A stretch of 64,000 nucleotides of DNA from Proteiniclasticum ruminis DSM 24773 (GCF_000701905.1 NZ_JNKC01000011.1:1-64000), one strand, 5' to 3'. Numbered from the stretch's first letter, positions 42,982 to 51,673 are shown. Notes: generated by a model not told the origin, from the letters alone. A program made the numbers and translations.

Positions 42982-45102
42982 ATGAAACGGGTTGCTTATT
43001 TATTGACTATATTTACGGCGGTTTTTATTTTTCTTTATTTATATCAGAATATTTCGCTAAATCATTTCAATGCAATGAATAGCCTGGAAAGCAGTTTTTC
43101 TCAAGCAACGGGTAAAGACCATGAAACGATTGAATTAAGTTTACTTAATGATCATGGTTCCCCGGTTTTGTCTGAACTTACGGATTTTCTCGAATCTAAA
43201 AACTACGATGCGATAACTTTCGTGCAGACAAGGAGACATGACTTCATAATTGATACTACAGCTTACTTGTATTCAGATCTAAAATTGAATGAGTTGGCAT
43301 TTTTCAAAACTGTCCAAGGCAAAAACTTAGACTTTACAATAGAAGAGAATACGTACTATTCTTCCTATTTGGATGATACAAAAGCATATGATGTCATTGA
43401 TTATGTAAACTCGAGCTATCAAAAAGACTATCAGCCTAGACTTCTTATAAAGCCATTAACACTTCTTTCCAGTGAACATCCTGAAAAGAAGACGGCATTG
43501 GTTTTCATCTATGGTGAAGATAGAGTGCAGATCAAAAATGACATTATAGATAGTGAGATAAATAAGCACGTCGTATCTAATGAATCTTCACTCACCTTCG
43601 AATTTTCGACTCCAGATGATCTTCAAGTCGAATCAATTCATATCCTTCTTATTTTGACGATTGCATCCTTGGTGGTGATCACCATTTGTGAATCAATCGC
43701 TTTAAAAAAAGAAATTACAATACGGAAACTCTTCGGAGAAAGCGATACTAGTATTTACTGGGACCTCTTTGCAAAAAGGTACTTGATCAACATGGTCTTA
43801 TACATTTTCTCCCAGATAACTCTATATTTTCTCATTGTGAAAAATTTCAGACCCATTCACCTTCTGCTGCTGAAGCCTCTTTTAGTGGCTTTTGGGCTGT
43901 ATTTACTTTTTTGGATTGCAGCAAATGCATTGAGTTATATAATGCTGACAGTGACTGGAAGGCCGTCGAATATCAAAAATAATAATACGCTGAAATTTTC
44001 AGGGGGTGTCGCTGTAGTACTGAAGCTATTGCTGTTAATTCTAATCGTTACACCATTTATTGTTTTGATTAAGACTGCCCCTTTAATGATGGAAGAAAAT
44101 AGTATTCTTAGAAAGAATAAATTGCTTATGCAAAACAACCTGGTAATTGAAGGGATACTTCTTGACAATACCGTGACGAGTCTCGAAAGTTGGGAGCCGC
44201 TTCAACAAACGTTAAAAGTTGTAGAGTCCCAGGAATGGATGTACCATGATTTTTCCAGCAATTTTCTCCCTGATGAAATAAAAGAAACGATACCTGAAGA
44301 AGTCTATAAACGTCAGTTTGTACAACATCCATATATTGTTGCAAATGAGAGGTATCTGAAAAACTATAATATCAGGGACTTAAACAATAATCTGATAGAT
44401 TTCCGAAGTATCGAGCAGAATACCTTGCTTGTGCCTGAAAGATATAAGGATGAAAAGTTTACTGATGTTTATTTTGGTGGCGGAGATGGAGAAATTCTTT
44501 ATATAAAAAATCCAGGAACGCTCTATAATCTAGCACCGTTGTCTCCGGATTTATCACTTAAGAAACAGAAAGACCCGGTGATTCTTTTAAAAAAAGGATT
44601 AGATGCGAGTATGCAATGGAATGGAAGCTCGCTTACCATAAAGGATAGTGAAAGTGCTCGGACAGTGATTACAGATTTTTTAGCAACCAATGGTTTAAAC
44701 AATCGGATATTTATATCAAATACGAATCAAGAATATGATACTGCGCTTTCTAGAAGCAATGATCAAGTAAGAGCATTTATTCTTGTACTTGGTCTATACA
44801 TTCTGATGATTTATATTTTTCAGTATCAGTCTGTGTTTATTTACTTCTATGAGAACAAGGAAAAAGTGGCAGTAAATTATCTTTTTGGGAAATCCTATTT
44901 TCAGCGCTATGGCTATATGTTTATAAGCAGTTTGGCTGTATATTTTCTCTCTCTTGTTCTGGGCATGGAGTTCATGGAGCTGGACAGAAAGTATCTTATT
45001 GTATTCATACTCCTTGGCATATTTTTTGACTTTATGATTGCCGGGATAATGATTAAGTCCTTTGAAAAAAAGAGAACACTGTCAGTGCTAAAGGGGGAAT
45101 AG
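42982..45102 (+). CDS. DUF1430-type ABC permease, cassette 1
   Basis: The 706-residue protein has one N-terminal helix, a 200-residue outer domain, three helices around residues 210-370, a second long outer domain, and three helices at the end. This is the layout of bacteriocin-associated integral membrane proteins (DUF1430) that pair with one ATPase in lactococcin-972-like loci. The motif 'KKEITIRKLFGESDTSIYWD' and its repeat near the end 'KEKVAVNYLFGKSYFQRYGY' are FtsX-like coupling segments. The product of 47939-50020 is its paralogue. It is followed after four bases by an ATPase gene. It likely exports or gives immunity to a small peptide. Confidence 0.8.
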   Translation: MKRVAYLLTIFTAVFIFLYLYQNISLNHFNAMNSLESSFSQATGKDHETIELSLLNDHGSPVLSELTDFLESKNYDAITFVQTRRHDFIIDTTAYLYSDLKLNELAFFKTVQGKNLDFTIEENTYYSSYLDDTKAYDVIDYVNSSYQKDYQPRLLIKPLTLLSSEHPEKKTALVFIYGEDRVQIKNDIIDSEINKHVVSNESSLTFEFSTPDDLQVESIHILLILTIASLVVITICESIALKKEITIRKLFGESDTSIYWDLFAKRYLINMVLYIFSQITLYFLIVKNFRPIHLLLLKPLLVAFGLYLLFWIAANALSYIMLTVTGRPSNIKNNNTLKFSGGVAVVLKLLLLILIVTPFIVLIKTAPLMMEENSILRKNKLLMQNNLVIEGILLDNTVTSLESWEPLQQTLKVVESQEWMYHDFSSNFLPDEIKETIPEEVYKRQFVQHPYIVANERYLKNYNIRDLNNNLIDFRSIEQNTLLVPERYKDEKFTDVYFGGGDGEILYIKNPGTLYNLAPLSPDLSLKKQKDPVILLKKGLDASMQWNGSSLTIKDSESARTVITDFLATNGLNNRIFISNTNQEYDTALSRSNDQVRAFILVLGLYILMIYIFQYQSVFIYFYENKEKVAVNYLFGKSYFQRYGYMFISSLAVYFLSLVLGMEFMELDRKYLIVFILLGIFFDFMIAGIMIKSFEKKRTLSVLKGE

Positions 45103-45105
45103 CTT

Positions 45106-45744
45106 GTGGAAGAGGTTATAGTAAATATTAAGAATATTAAGAAGAAGTATGATGAACAAGTAGTTTTCAATAATTTCAGTATGGAAGTTAAAAAAGGAGA
45201 ATTTGTTTCTGTCATTGGTGAATCTGGAAGCGGAAAATCTACACTGTTGAATATGATAGGTCTGCTGGATACTTATGATGGGGGCGAGATCAGTCTTTTT
45301 GGGGAGAAAAATATCAGACCCTTTTCCTCCAAAGCCAATAGAATTTTGAGAGATAAAATCGGATATCTGTTTCAGAATTTTGCGCTCATCAGCAATGAAA
45401 GTGTATATTACAATATGCATATTGCCATAAAACATCATAGACTACCTGATGAAGACAAGTTGATTCGAAATGCTCTGGAAGAGGTTGGATTAAAGGGTGA
45501 AGAAAATAAAAAAGTATATAAATGCTCCGGTGGGGAACAACAGAGAATTGCCATTGCAAGGCTTTTAATTAAACCTTGTGAACTGATCCTTGCTGATGAA
45601 CCTACAGGAAGTCTAGATGAGAAGAATAAAGAGGAGATTTTTAGTTTGCTGCTTTCAATGAAAAGAAAAGGAAAGACGCTGCTTGTTGTTACTCATGATC
45701 CCTCGCTTGTTTCACTTTCTGATCGACATGTCAGAATCAAGTAA
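45106..45744 (+). CDS. ABC ATPase of cassette 1
   Basis: A 212-residue ATPase of the MacB/LolD-like class. Walker A 'GESGSGKSTLLNMIG', signature 'CSGGEQQRIAIARLL', Walker B 'LILADEPTGSLD' and H-loop 'VVTHD' are all intact. GTG start at 45106. It pairs with the DUF1430-type permease before it; the two are certainly co-transcribed. The closest relative in the window is the ATPase at 50023-50667, with the shared 'KNI(R/K)PFS(S/T)KA' segment. Confidence 0.92.
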   Translation: MEEVIVNIKNIKKKYDEQVVFNNFSMEVKKGEFVSVIGESGSGKSTLLNMIGLLDTYDGGEISLFGEKNIRPFSSKANRILRDKIGYLFQNFALISNESVYYNMHIAIKHHRLPDEDKLIRNALEEVGLKGEENKKVYKCSGGEQQRIAIARLLIKPCELILADEPTGSLDEKNKEEIFSLLLSMKRKGKTLLVVTHDPSLVSLSDRHVRIK

Positions 45745-45773
45745 AACCTATCTTAGAAGGACTGAAGATATTC

Positions 45774-45887
45774 ATGTTAAAAAAGAGTTTGATGGTATTT
45801 CTAATATTACTGATGACCTCTAGTGTTGTCGTTGTTCTCGCAGATACACTCTATCCGAATCACAATAGCAACTTTAATTTAACTTAA
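45774..45887 (+). pseudogene. Secreted small peptide gene, 5' part, interrupted by a TnpB element
   Basis: ATG 45774 follows AGAAGGACTG-type sequence, 29 bases after the ATPase stop. It encodes a signal peptide ('MLKKSLMVFLILLMTSSVVV', then 'VLADTLYPNHNSNF') and 37 residues in all before a stop inside inserted sequence. Removing 45885-47211 or so joins '...NFNLT' in frame to 'SSHYGSGSTLCSDTSTAHSY' at 47211-47458, giving about 118 residues. So the open frame seen here is a stump. Position directly after a DUF1430/ATPase pair suggests a bacteriocin-like peptide whose export or immunity is given by the cassette. The mature sequence is not one I can place in a known family. Confidence 0.7.
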
Positions 45888-46001
45888 ATTAATGAGAATT
45901 CCCCCATCCTCTATAGGTGGGGGATGAATCGCTTTTTATTTTGCCTGAGAATGAATATTTTTATCTATATGGAATATAATATATAAAAAGGAGATGATGT
46001 G

Positions 46002-47099
46002 ATGAGTGTAAATAAAACATATCGATATCGAATTTATCCAACTGACGCACAAAAAGTGTTTTTTGCAAAAACCTTTGGTTGTGTCCGTTTTATTTACAAC
46101 GTCATGCTCCATGACAAAATAAAGCATTATGAGGAATCAGGTCAAATGCTTAAAAATACACCCGCACAATATAAGAAAGAGCATGAGTTTCTAAGAGAAG
46201 TGGATTCGCTGGCGTTAGCCAATGCTCAACTGAACCTGGAGAAAGCCTATAAAAATTTCTTTCGGGAACAAAAGAAAGGAAATAACAAGCAAGGCTTTCC
46301 AAAATACAAGAAGAAAACCTATGGTCAAAGCTATACCACCAACAATCAAAAAGGAACCATTGAAGTCATAGATAATAAATATCTAAAAATTCCAAAGCTG
46401 AAGTCGATGATTTGTATAAAATATCATCGACACATCCCTGATGAGGCATCCCTGAAATCAGCGACCATCATTAGGACTTCAAGCGGGAAATTCTTTGTCT
46501 CTATTTTGACCGAAGAATACATTCAGCCAAAAGCTGAAGTGCAAAAGAAGGTTGCTATTGACCTTGGACTCATGACTTACGCCTCACTTTCCGATGAAAC
46601 AGTCATCCTTAATCCGAAATTTCTCTCTCAAAGTGAAGCAAATATCAAAAAACTTCAACGGGATTTATCCCGCAAAGTAAAGGGTTCTAATAACTATTAC
46701 AAGAACAAGAAAAAACTGGCTATTGCCCATGAAAAAGTGGCTAACCAGCGACTAGCCTATCTCCATAAGGTATCTTCTCGATTGATAGACGAAAACCAAG
46801 TCATCAATATTGAAACCTTGAGAGTTGAAAACATGCTGAAGAACCATAAGCTCGCAAAAGCCATCTCCGACGCATCCTGGTCCACTTTCGTGAGCATGCT
46901 TTGTTATAAGGCAGCATGGTACGGAAGAACCATTCATAAGGCTGATGCTTTCTTTGCATCGAGCCAGCTTTGTAATGTTTGTGGATACAAAAACAGCGAG
47001 GTCAAAAACCTCGCCGTAAGAGAGTGGACCTGTCCAAATTGCAATACTATGCATGACCGAGACATTAATGCAGCTAAAAACCTGCTAAAAATAGGTTGA
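46002..47099 (+). CDS. tnpB: TnpB RNA-guided nuclease
   Basis: The ATG at 46002 follows AAAAGGAGATGAT and gives 365 residues. The helix-rich start ('[20 protein letters not shown]') is followed by a RuvC-type nuclease: first Asp in '[16 protein letters not shown]' (about residue 187), Glu in '[13 protein letters not shown]', zinc ribbon '[10 protein letters not shown]...WTCPNCN', and last Asp in '[15 protein letters not shown]'. TnpB proteins use a right-end RNA to cut DNA next to a target-adjacent motif, which preserves the element at its site. All catalytic residues are present, so it may be active. Confidence 0.93.
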   Translation: MSVNKTYRYRIYPTDAQKVFFAKTFGCVRFIYNVMLHDKIKHYEESGQMLKNTPAQYKKEHEFLREVDSLALANAQLNLEKAYKNFFREQKKGNNKQGFPKYKKKTYGQSYTTNNQKGTIEVIDNKYLKIPKLKSMICIKYHRHIPDEASLKSATIIRTSSGKFFVSILTEEYIQPKAEVQKKVAIDLGLMTYASLSDETVILNPKFLSQSEANIKKLQRDLSRKVKGSNNYYKNKKKLAIAHEKVANQRLAYLHKVSSRLIDENQVINIETLRVENMLKNHKLAKAISDASWSTFVSMLCYKAAWYGRTIHKADAFFASSQLCNVCGYKNSEVKNLAVREWTCPNCNTMHDRDINAAKNLLKIG

Positions 47100-47211
47100 T
47101 ATAATTTCTCAGGGTGGGGACCACCCATTGAGCTTGGAGATACTTATCTCATGAGAGATATTGACCAAGAAGCTCCCACTTCAAAATGATGTCAATCATT
47201 TAAGTGGCGAG
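47000..47211 (+). ncRNA. Probable omega (reRNA) guide RNA of TnpB
   Basis: TnpB guide RNAs span the 3' end of tnpB and the right end, with the guide taken from flanking DNA. The right end here has a stable hairpin (47176-47207); the guide would start near 47212 ('TAGTTCACATTATGGTTCAG'). Boundaries are inferred from the family, not seen directly. Confidence 0.5.
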
Positions 47212-47458
47212 TAGTTCACATTATGGTTCAGGTAGCACCCTATGTTCTGATACAAGTACTGCTCACAGCTACTTTACTTATGGTGATGCAATTAATACAT
47301 CGAATGCTCGATTATCCGTATACATTTTAAATTCTTCAGGCACAGTGGTTGCATCTGATACAAGTAATAGTTCAACTACATATGCAAGTGCTTGGTGGAC
47401 CAGATCCTCCACCACATCGCATGGACATAGAGCTACGAGTACATTGATCGGTAGATAA
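47212..47458 (+). pseudogene. Secreted small peptide gene, 3' part
   Basis: This is the continuation of the gene begun at 45774. It encodes 'SSHYGSGSTLCSDTSTAHSY', then 'FTYGDAINTSNARLSVYILN' and ends 'STTSHGHRATSTLIGR' with a stop at 47456-47458. The composition (Ser/Thr-rich, beta-like, one Cys, His near both ends) suits a small secreted beta-sandwich. A frame from GTG 47204 exists within the element's end but has no ribosome binding site. Without the 5' signal part it should not be made. Confidence 0.7.
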
Positions 47459-47479
47459 GAATTCTATTGACGGTTTGAA

Positions 47480-47584
47480 AGAGTGTATAGAATCTCCTCA
47501 TCTATCTACACTGTTTATTATACTGTTTGTACAACCTGACGCCGTTATTTATGGTACGGTTCACCGTAACATATCCATCGGCGT
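47480..47584. repeat. Dispersed palindromic repeat, copy B with extended similarity
   Basis: The core 47538-47584 has outer arms ACGCCG / CGGCGT and an inner dyad TACGGT-TC-ACCGTA. The 60 bases before it resemble those before copy A ('ATAGAATCT...ACT..GTTTA'). It lies about 145 bases before the second peptide gene. Confidence 0.75.
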
Positions 47585-47728
47585 AGTTTTAAAAAAACTT
47601 GAATGATTATATTAAGAAAATATAGATTCACAGAAAAGGTTAATAATATTTCAAATTTTCTAATATATATTTGAACTCATAATACGTTTATACTATAATG
47701 TATATAAATAATTTTAGGAGGCACAAAA

Positions 47729-47911
47729 ATGAAAAAAGTTACAGGTATTTTTTTTGGCTTCTGCACTCGCAGCCATTCATGTTCCCGGTCTTGGATGGAA
47801 GTATAAAAGTATATATGGAAGTTCATGATCCGTATATTATGATCATGTTTTTTATGGGTTTGACATAACAGGTGTACATACGCATGGGTATGAAGAAGCG
47901 ATGATAAACTA
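47729..47911 (+). pseudogene. Lactococcin-972-like peptide gene, broken
   Basis: After a strong site (TTTAGGAGGCAC), ATG 47729 opens a signal-like sequence that is frameshifted in a run of eight T (seven expected). The corrected reading is 'MKKVTGIFLASALAAIHVPG', 'LGWKYKSIYGSS', a TGA, then 'SVYYDHVFYGFDITGVHTHG' and a stop. The spaced Trp-Lys-Tyr...Val-Tyr-Tyr-Asp-His pattern resembles lactococcin 972 family precursors, which are encoded before a DUF1430 permease and an ATPase exactly as here. The C-terminal end seems shortened. One insertion, one internal stop: not expressed as a mature peptide. Confidence 0.55.
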
Positions 47912-47938
47912 AACTTGAGTTTGTAATGAGGAGTTTTT

Positions 47939-50020
47939 ATGAAGAAAATCAGCTATTTTCTGATCATTCAGTTGGCAATTGCGACTACCTATCTGATTGT
48001 CACATCATTCAATATCAGATATACTTTTAACCTGGAAAATTTCTTGCATCCCGATTTTAAAGACGAGAGCACATATAGTTTCATGTTTGATGAGAGTATA
48101 TTCACGTCAGTTTCTTCGGAAGAGTTTATGGAAACGTTGAAAAATGCTTCAGATGAAAATGAAGTGACCTTTCGTGTGATTGTAGGGTATTCTGACGAGA
48201 TGAACAGAAATGTCATGGAGAACTATATCTATTCTTCTTCAGTGCAGATAGAGGATCTCTTTTACACTCAAAACGGCGATAGAATTTCCTGGAGCGACAG
48301 AAGTGAGTCTTCATATTATTCAACTAATAGAGAGGATTCTTCTGCAGTGACGATACAGATGCTTGATGAAAGCTACGCATCTGGGCGTCTCTATCCGCTT
48401 CTTTATTTCCGTCCACTACATCAGCTTTATGAACGTCCCCAAAAAGATTCTTATTACGTGGTTTATTTCTATGGGGAAGGAAGCAATATCAGAAAGGTCC
48501 GAGACGAAGTAGTAAATACCTATGGACAGATTCAGTCTTCACAATTTCTCAAGGTGGACGCTAAGACGTTTATGCCGGACGACTCTATTCGTCAAGGTGC
48601 TTTCCTCTCCGTAGGGATTGCACTGATTCTTCTCATCATTCTTATAGGCATCATCAATCAGCACCTCAAGGAAGTAAGCGTCAGAAAAATGATGGGACAT
48701 TCCGATGTGCGGATACAGTGGCGTCTTTTAGGGAGATTTTTCCTGTCACTTCTACTTGTTTATATATTTACACTAGGAATAGCGTATTGGTTTTTTGTGC
48801 GCGATGCAGGAAACATCGGTACGGCTATTTACAAAGGTCAGCTCAAGATTTTAGGATACTTTGCTGCAGGTCTTCTAGCTGTGTTTATAGGTTCCTACGT
48901 CTATATCAGATATACTTCCTCTGCCATGTATCTCAAGAAAAAATCTACATATAAGATGCTACTCTATGGGAACCTTGTTGTGAAGATTCTAATATTTATT
49001 CTGGTAATCACCCCACTTCTTACGAAGCTGGAAGTCGGATATCGGTCCTTCAGAGATGTGATTTACAGAGAGAGAAAACACGATGCTGATCTCTATAGAT
49101 ACAATGTGAGTCTTGACATTCCAATGTCGGATTTTGATCGAATCATGAAAATGTTTGGTGATGCATTTGAGATATCAGAAAAAGAGAATGCAGTGCTCGC
49201 GGATTTCACTGATGCAGACTTGAGTCTGTTTGAAGAATTCGATGTGGAACTTGAACCGAATACGATATCCTCCATCGTGGTCAATACAGAGTATCTTAAG
49301 GACTATAAGATTCTTCGTGAAGATGGAACAGTTCTTGATCTGGAGACCTTACAGGGTAATACTATGCTGGTTCCACTTGAATTAAAGGGAAAACCTTTTA
49401 CGACCATATCTCAGAAGGAATATCCAAAAGTTTATGTAGAGTTTCAGGATGCTTTCTATAATCCGGATATCAGTAAAAGAGATCACTTTAAGGTGAAAGA
49501 TCCTATTGTCTTCTACACGAAGGAGTATGATGCTTCCGGTATGCAGACGCTTTATGGAGCTGTCTATTATAGTGATCTGGAAGGGCTGAGAGAGTCCTTT
49601 GAAGCAGCTGGGTATGGAGACGCTCTGCGGGTAACGGATCTTCGTCCGGTATATGATTTCTATATGGGTGAGTATAAGCAGGAAGCACTTGAAAGTCTGT
49701 ACATTTTCGTGCTGTATCTCTCAGTGGTCCTGATACTTCTGTATGAGATCATATATCTTCATCTGGAAGAGAAAAGGCAGCTGATTTCGATTCAGTATCT
49801 GCTTGGAAAGTCTTATGGTGAGCGTTACAGGAATCTCTACCTGATGAGTCTTGTGTCCTATGCAGTATTGATCCCATACAGTCTGATCTTTCTGAAGGTA
49901 TCGACTGTCAGTTTGCTGGTGCTATTCAGTATCCTGATTCTTCTGGAAATGATTCTAGTTTCAGGTCTGATCACACGATTTGAATCAACGGATATGGTGA
50001 AGACCATAAAAGGGGCGTAG
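47939..50020 (+). CDS. DUF1430-type ABC permease, cassette 2
   Basis: The protein has 693 residues and the same layout as the 42982-45102 product: N-terminal helix ('ISYFLIIQLAIATTYLIVTS'), outer domain, three central helices, a second outer domain and three C-terminal helices. The two coupling segments are 'HLKEVSVRKMMGHSDVRIQW' and 'EKRQLISIQYLLGKSYGERY'. Bacteriocin-associated proteins of this kind pair with the small ATPase encoded next, three bases later. The preceding broken peptide gene is in the place of the bacteriocin in lactococcin-972 loci. Start follows AATGAGGAG. Confidence 0.82.
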   Translation: MKKISYFLIIQLAIATTYLIVTSFNIRYTFNLENFLHPDFKDESTYSFMFDESIFTSVSSEEFMETLKNASDENEVTFRVIVGYSDEMNRNVMENYIYSSSVQIEDLFYTQNGDRISWSDRSESSYYSTNREDSSAVTIQMLDESYASGRLYPLLYFRPLHQLYERPQKDSYYVVYFYGEGSNIRKVRDEVVNTYGQIQSSQFLKVDAKTFMPDDSIRQGAFLSVGIALILLIILIGIINQHLKEVSVRKMMGHSDVRIQWRLLGRFFLSLLLVYIFTLGIAYWFFVRDAGNIGTAIYKGQLKILGYFAAGLLAVFIGSYVYIRYTSSAMYLKKKSTYKMLLYGNLVVKILIFILVITPLLTKLEVGYRSFRDVIYRERKHDADLYRYNVSLDIPMSDFDRIMKMFGDAFEISEKENAVLADFTDADLSLFEEFDVELEPNTISSIVVNTEYLKDYKILREDGTVLDLETLQGNTMLVPLELKGKPFTTISQKEYPKVYVEFQDAFYNPDISKRDHFKVKDPIVFYTKEYDASGMQTLYGAVYYSDLEGLRESFEAAGYGDALRVTDLRPVYDFYMGEYKQEALESLYIFVLYLSVVLILLYEIIYLHLEEKRQLISIQYLLGKSYGERYRNLYLMSLVSYAVLIPYSLIFLKVSTVSLLVLFSILILLEMILVSGLITRFESTDMVKTIKGA

Positions 50021-50022
50021 TT

Positions 50023-50667
50023 ATGGAAAATGTAATTTCAATTCAGGGACTAGAAAAGAATTTCGGTAAAAAGACGGTCTTTTCCGGGTTCAGCCTAGAA
50101 ATTCCAGAAGGCAGTTTTACGGTGATTTCTGGCGCTTCAGGATCTGGAAAGTCCACGCTACTCAATATCATCGGGTTACTGGAAAAGAAAGGCAAAGGCG
50201 AAACGGTGCACTTTGGACAGAAGAATATCAAGCCCTTTTCAACAAAAGCGACGAATCTTCTGAAGGATAAAATCGGATATCTTTTTCAGAACTATGCTTT
50301 AGTCGATAATGCCACCGTAGAGTATAACCTGAAGCTTGCCATGGAAGGTCATGACACGAGCAAAGAAAATAACCGGGTAAAGGAAGTTCTGGAGGCAGTG
50401 GGACTCGCAGGGTTTGAAAAGAAGAAAGTATATCAGTGCTCTGGGGGAGAGCAGCAGAGAGTGGCCATTGCAAGGCTGATGCTGAAGCCCTGCGAACTGA
50501 TCCTGGCCGATGAACCTACAGGAAGCCTGGATCATGAGAATAAAATGAAAGTTGTAGATCTCTTGAAGGGATTCCAAAGAGCAGGGAAGACAGTGGTTCT
50601 TGTCACTCATGATGAGGATTTGATGCATCTGGGAGAACCTCTCATACGGATTGATCAAGTACCATAA
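50023..50667 (+). CDS. ABC ATPase of cassette 2
   Basis: A 214-residue ATPase with Walker A 'SGASGSGKSTLLNIIG', signature 'CSGGEQQRVAIARLM', Walker B 'LILADEPTGSLD' and H-loop 'LVTHDED'. It overlaps no gene but starts three bases after the permease stop, so the pair is co-translated. It is the paralogue of the cassette 1 ATPase. A terminator at 50692 ends the unit. All ATPase motifs are intact, so cassette 2 may still confer immunity although its peptide gene is broken. Confidence 0.92.
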   Translation: MENVISIQGLEKNFGKKTVFSGFSLEIPEGSFTVISGASGSGKSTLLNIIGLLEKKGKGETVHFGQKNIKPFSTKATNLLKDKIGYLFQNYALVDNATVEYNLKLAMEGHDTSKENNRVKEVLEAVGLAGFEKKKVYQCSGGEQQRVAIARLMLKPCELILADEPTGSLDHENKMKVVDLLKGFQRAGKTVVLVTHDEDLMHLGEPLIRIDQVP

Positions 50668-50691
50668 AATAAGGCTAAAATAAGGCGAAAT

Positions 50692-50737
50692 AAAAATCCA
50701 TCTTTAAAGCTATAAAATGTCTTAAAGATGGATTTTT
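50692..50737. terminator. Bidirectional intrinsic terminator
   Basis: AAAAATCCATCTTTA / TAAAGATGGATTTTT are perfect 15-base arms with a 16-base loop, between convergent genes. Confidence 0.9.
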
Positions 50738-50748
50738 CGTTACAATAT

Positions 50749-51126
50749 TTAAATTCTACCGATACCCGTTAAATCAAAATACACATTTCTCGCTCTAAAG
50801 GGACCGGGATTAGTCATTTGCAGTTTGAATTTTTCAAAATCGCTGATTCTTTTTGAATGATAGTAGGGGACTTCGAACCGAAGTATATTACTTCTAAGCC
50901 ATTCAGGAACGGCTATCTTGTGAATCTGAAGATTGTAGTCGATAAGGGCTGCGACTTTTGTCAAAAAGTTCAGTTCATCTTTACTGCATAGTGATAAGTC
51001 CACAGGAATGAAAAGACTGTCTATGAAGTCTTTGTTTTTGTATTTAAGTAGTTCAAGAAGCTGATTTAAACTTGCATCAATATCCGGGTAATCAAATAAC
51101 TGCTGTAAATATTTATTTCCAATCAT
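50749..51126 (-). CDS. Partner protein of a nucleotidyltransferase pair
   Basis: The 125-residue protein is soluble and helical, with 'DYPDIDASLNQLLELLKYKN', 'AVPEWLRSNILRFEVPYYHS' and the ending 'PGPFRARNVYFDLTGIGRI'. Similar short proteins ending in 'FRxRNVFxD...xR(V/I)' are often encoded beside DUF6036-like nucleotidyltransferases, in putative toxin-antitoxin or defence pairs; this is from memory. It overlaps the end of the nucleotidyltransferase gene by 14 bases, so the two are expressed together. Whether it acts as the antitoxin is inference. Confidence 0.6.
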   Translation of the reverse strand: MIGNKYLQQLFDYPDIDASLNQLLELLKYKNKDFIDSLFIPVDLSLCSKDELNFLTKVAALIDYNLQIHKIAVPEWLRSNILRFEVPYYHSKRISDFEKFKLQMTNPGPFRARNVYFDLTGIGRI

Positions 51127-51673
51127 AACCCAAATCCTTTCCTAAATACCTTATAAAGTTTTGTTGTCTCTCACCAATGAGTGTCAAGGGGATATACTCT
51201 TCACATAAACGAAGTAATTCTTCTTTTGTCTTGATAGACAGGTCCTTGCATAGTAGATAGGCGTCGATGAAATCCTTTGCTGGCTCTGGCCTTGCTGCCA
51301 AGATTTTCATAGCAAGAAGCTGTTTAGCAGAAGGTTTGAGAATTTTTAAGTTTGAGTAAACCTTATAGGTTTCTTTGTCTTCTTTTAGGATGGACTTTAG
51401 AGGTTCCTTAATTTCTTCGTTGATCCATCCTTCTGATAAACTGAATGCGAATTTAGTCATATCAAGTATATGATTAAATAGCGTTTGATTTACTTCTGAA
51501 AATACACAGCCAATGTCTCTTGTAGCAGGTCTATTGTCATAGACAATTGTCATTATTGAACCACCATAAACCGTAATCTCCAGTTGGAGCTGGTTTTCTT
51601 TTAACCGTTCATTCATGTATTCGAAAATATCAAGCAGTTTCTTTTTATCCATCATCTCTATGCTGTCCATCAT
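51113..51673 (-). CDS. DUF6036-like nucleotidyltransferase, one catalytic Asp replaced
   Basis: A 186-residue protein with the minimal nucleotidyltransferase layout: 'LEITVYGGSIMTIVYDNRPA' with the GGS loop, and 'TRDIGCVFSEVNQ', where family members usually show TxDID. The second Asp of the DxD pair is Gly here, so catalysis is doubtful. The C-terminal half is helical ('SAKQLLAMKILAARPEPAKD'), as in DUF6036/AbiEii-like proteins. The start follows AAAGGAGG with a ten-base gap. It lies upstream of its overlapping partner on the minus strand; palindromic repeat copy C is about 75 bases before the start. Confidence 0.65.
   Translation of the reverse strand: MMDSIEMMDKKKLLDIFEYMNERLKENQLQLEITVYGGSIMTIVYDNRPATRDIGCVFSEVNQTLFNHILDMTKFAFSLSEGWINEEIKEPLKSILKEDKETYKVYSNLKILKPSAKQLLAMKILAARPEPAKDFIDAYLLCKDLSIKTKEELLRLCEEYIPLTLIGERQQNFIRYLGKDLGYDWK

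Larger units (their letters stand above)
45888..47211 (+). mobile_element. IS200/IS605-type TnpB element without TnpA
   Basis: The element has a left-end hairpin (CCCCCATCC / GGTGGGGG, 45902-45924) and a right-end hairpin (CCACTT...AAATGAT-GTCA-ATCATTT-AAGTGG, 47176-47207), framing one tnpB gene. No tnpA is present, so it would move only with a transposase supplied elsewhere. IS200/IS605 elements insert without target duplication beside a short motif; left flank here is ATTTAAC(T). The junction inferred from restoring the host peptide frame agrees with both ends. Confidence 0.85.
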
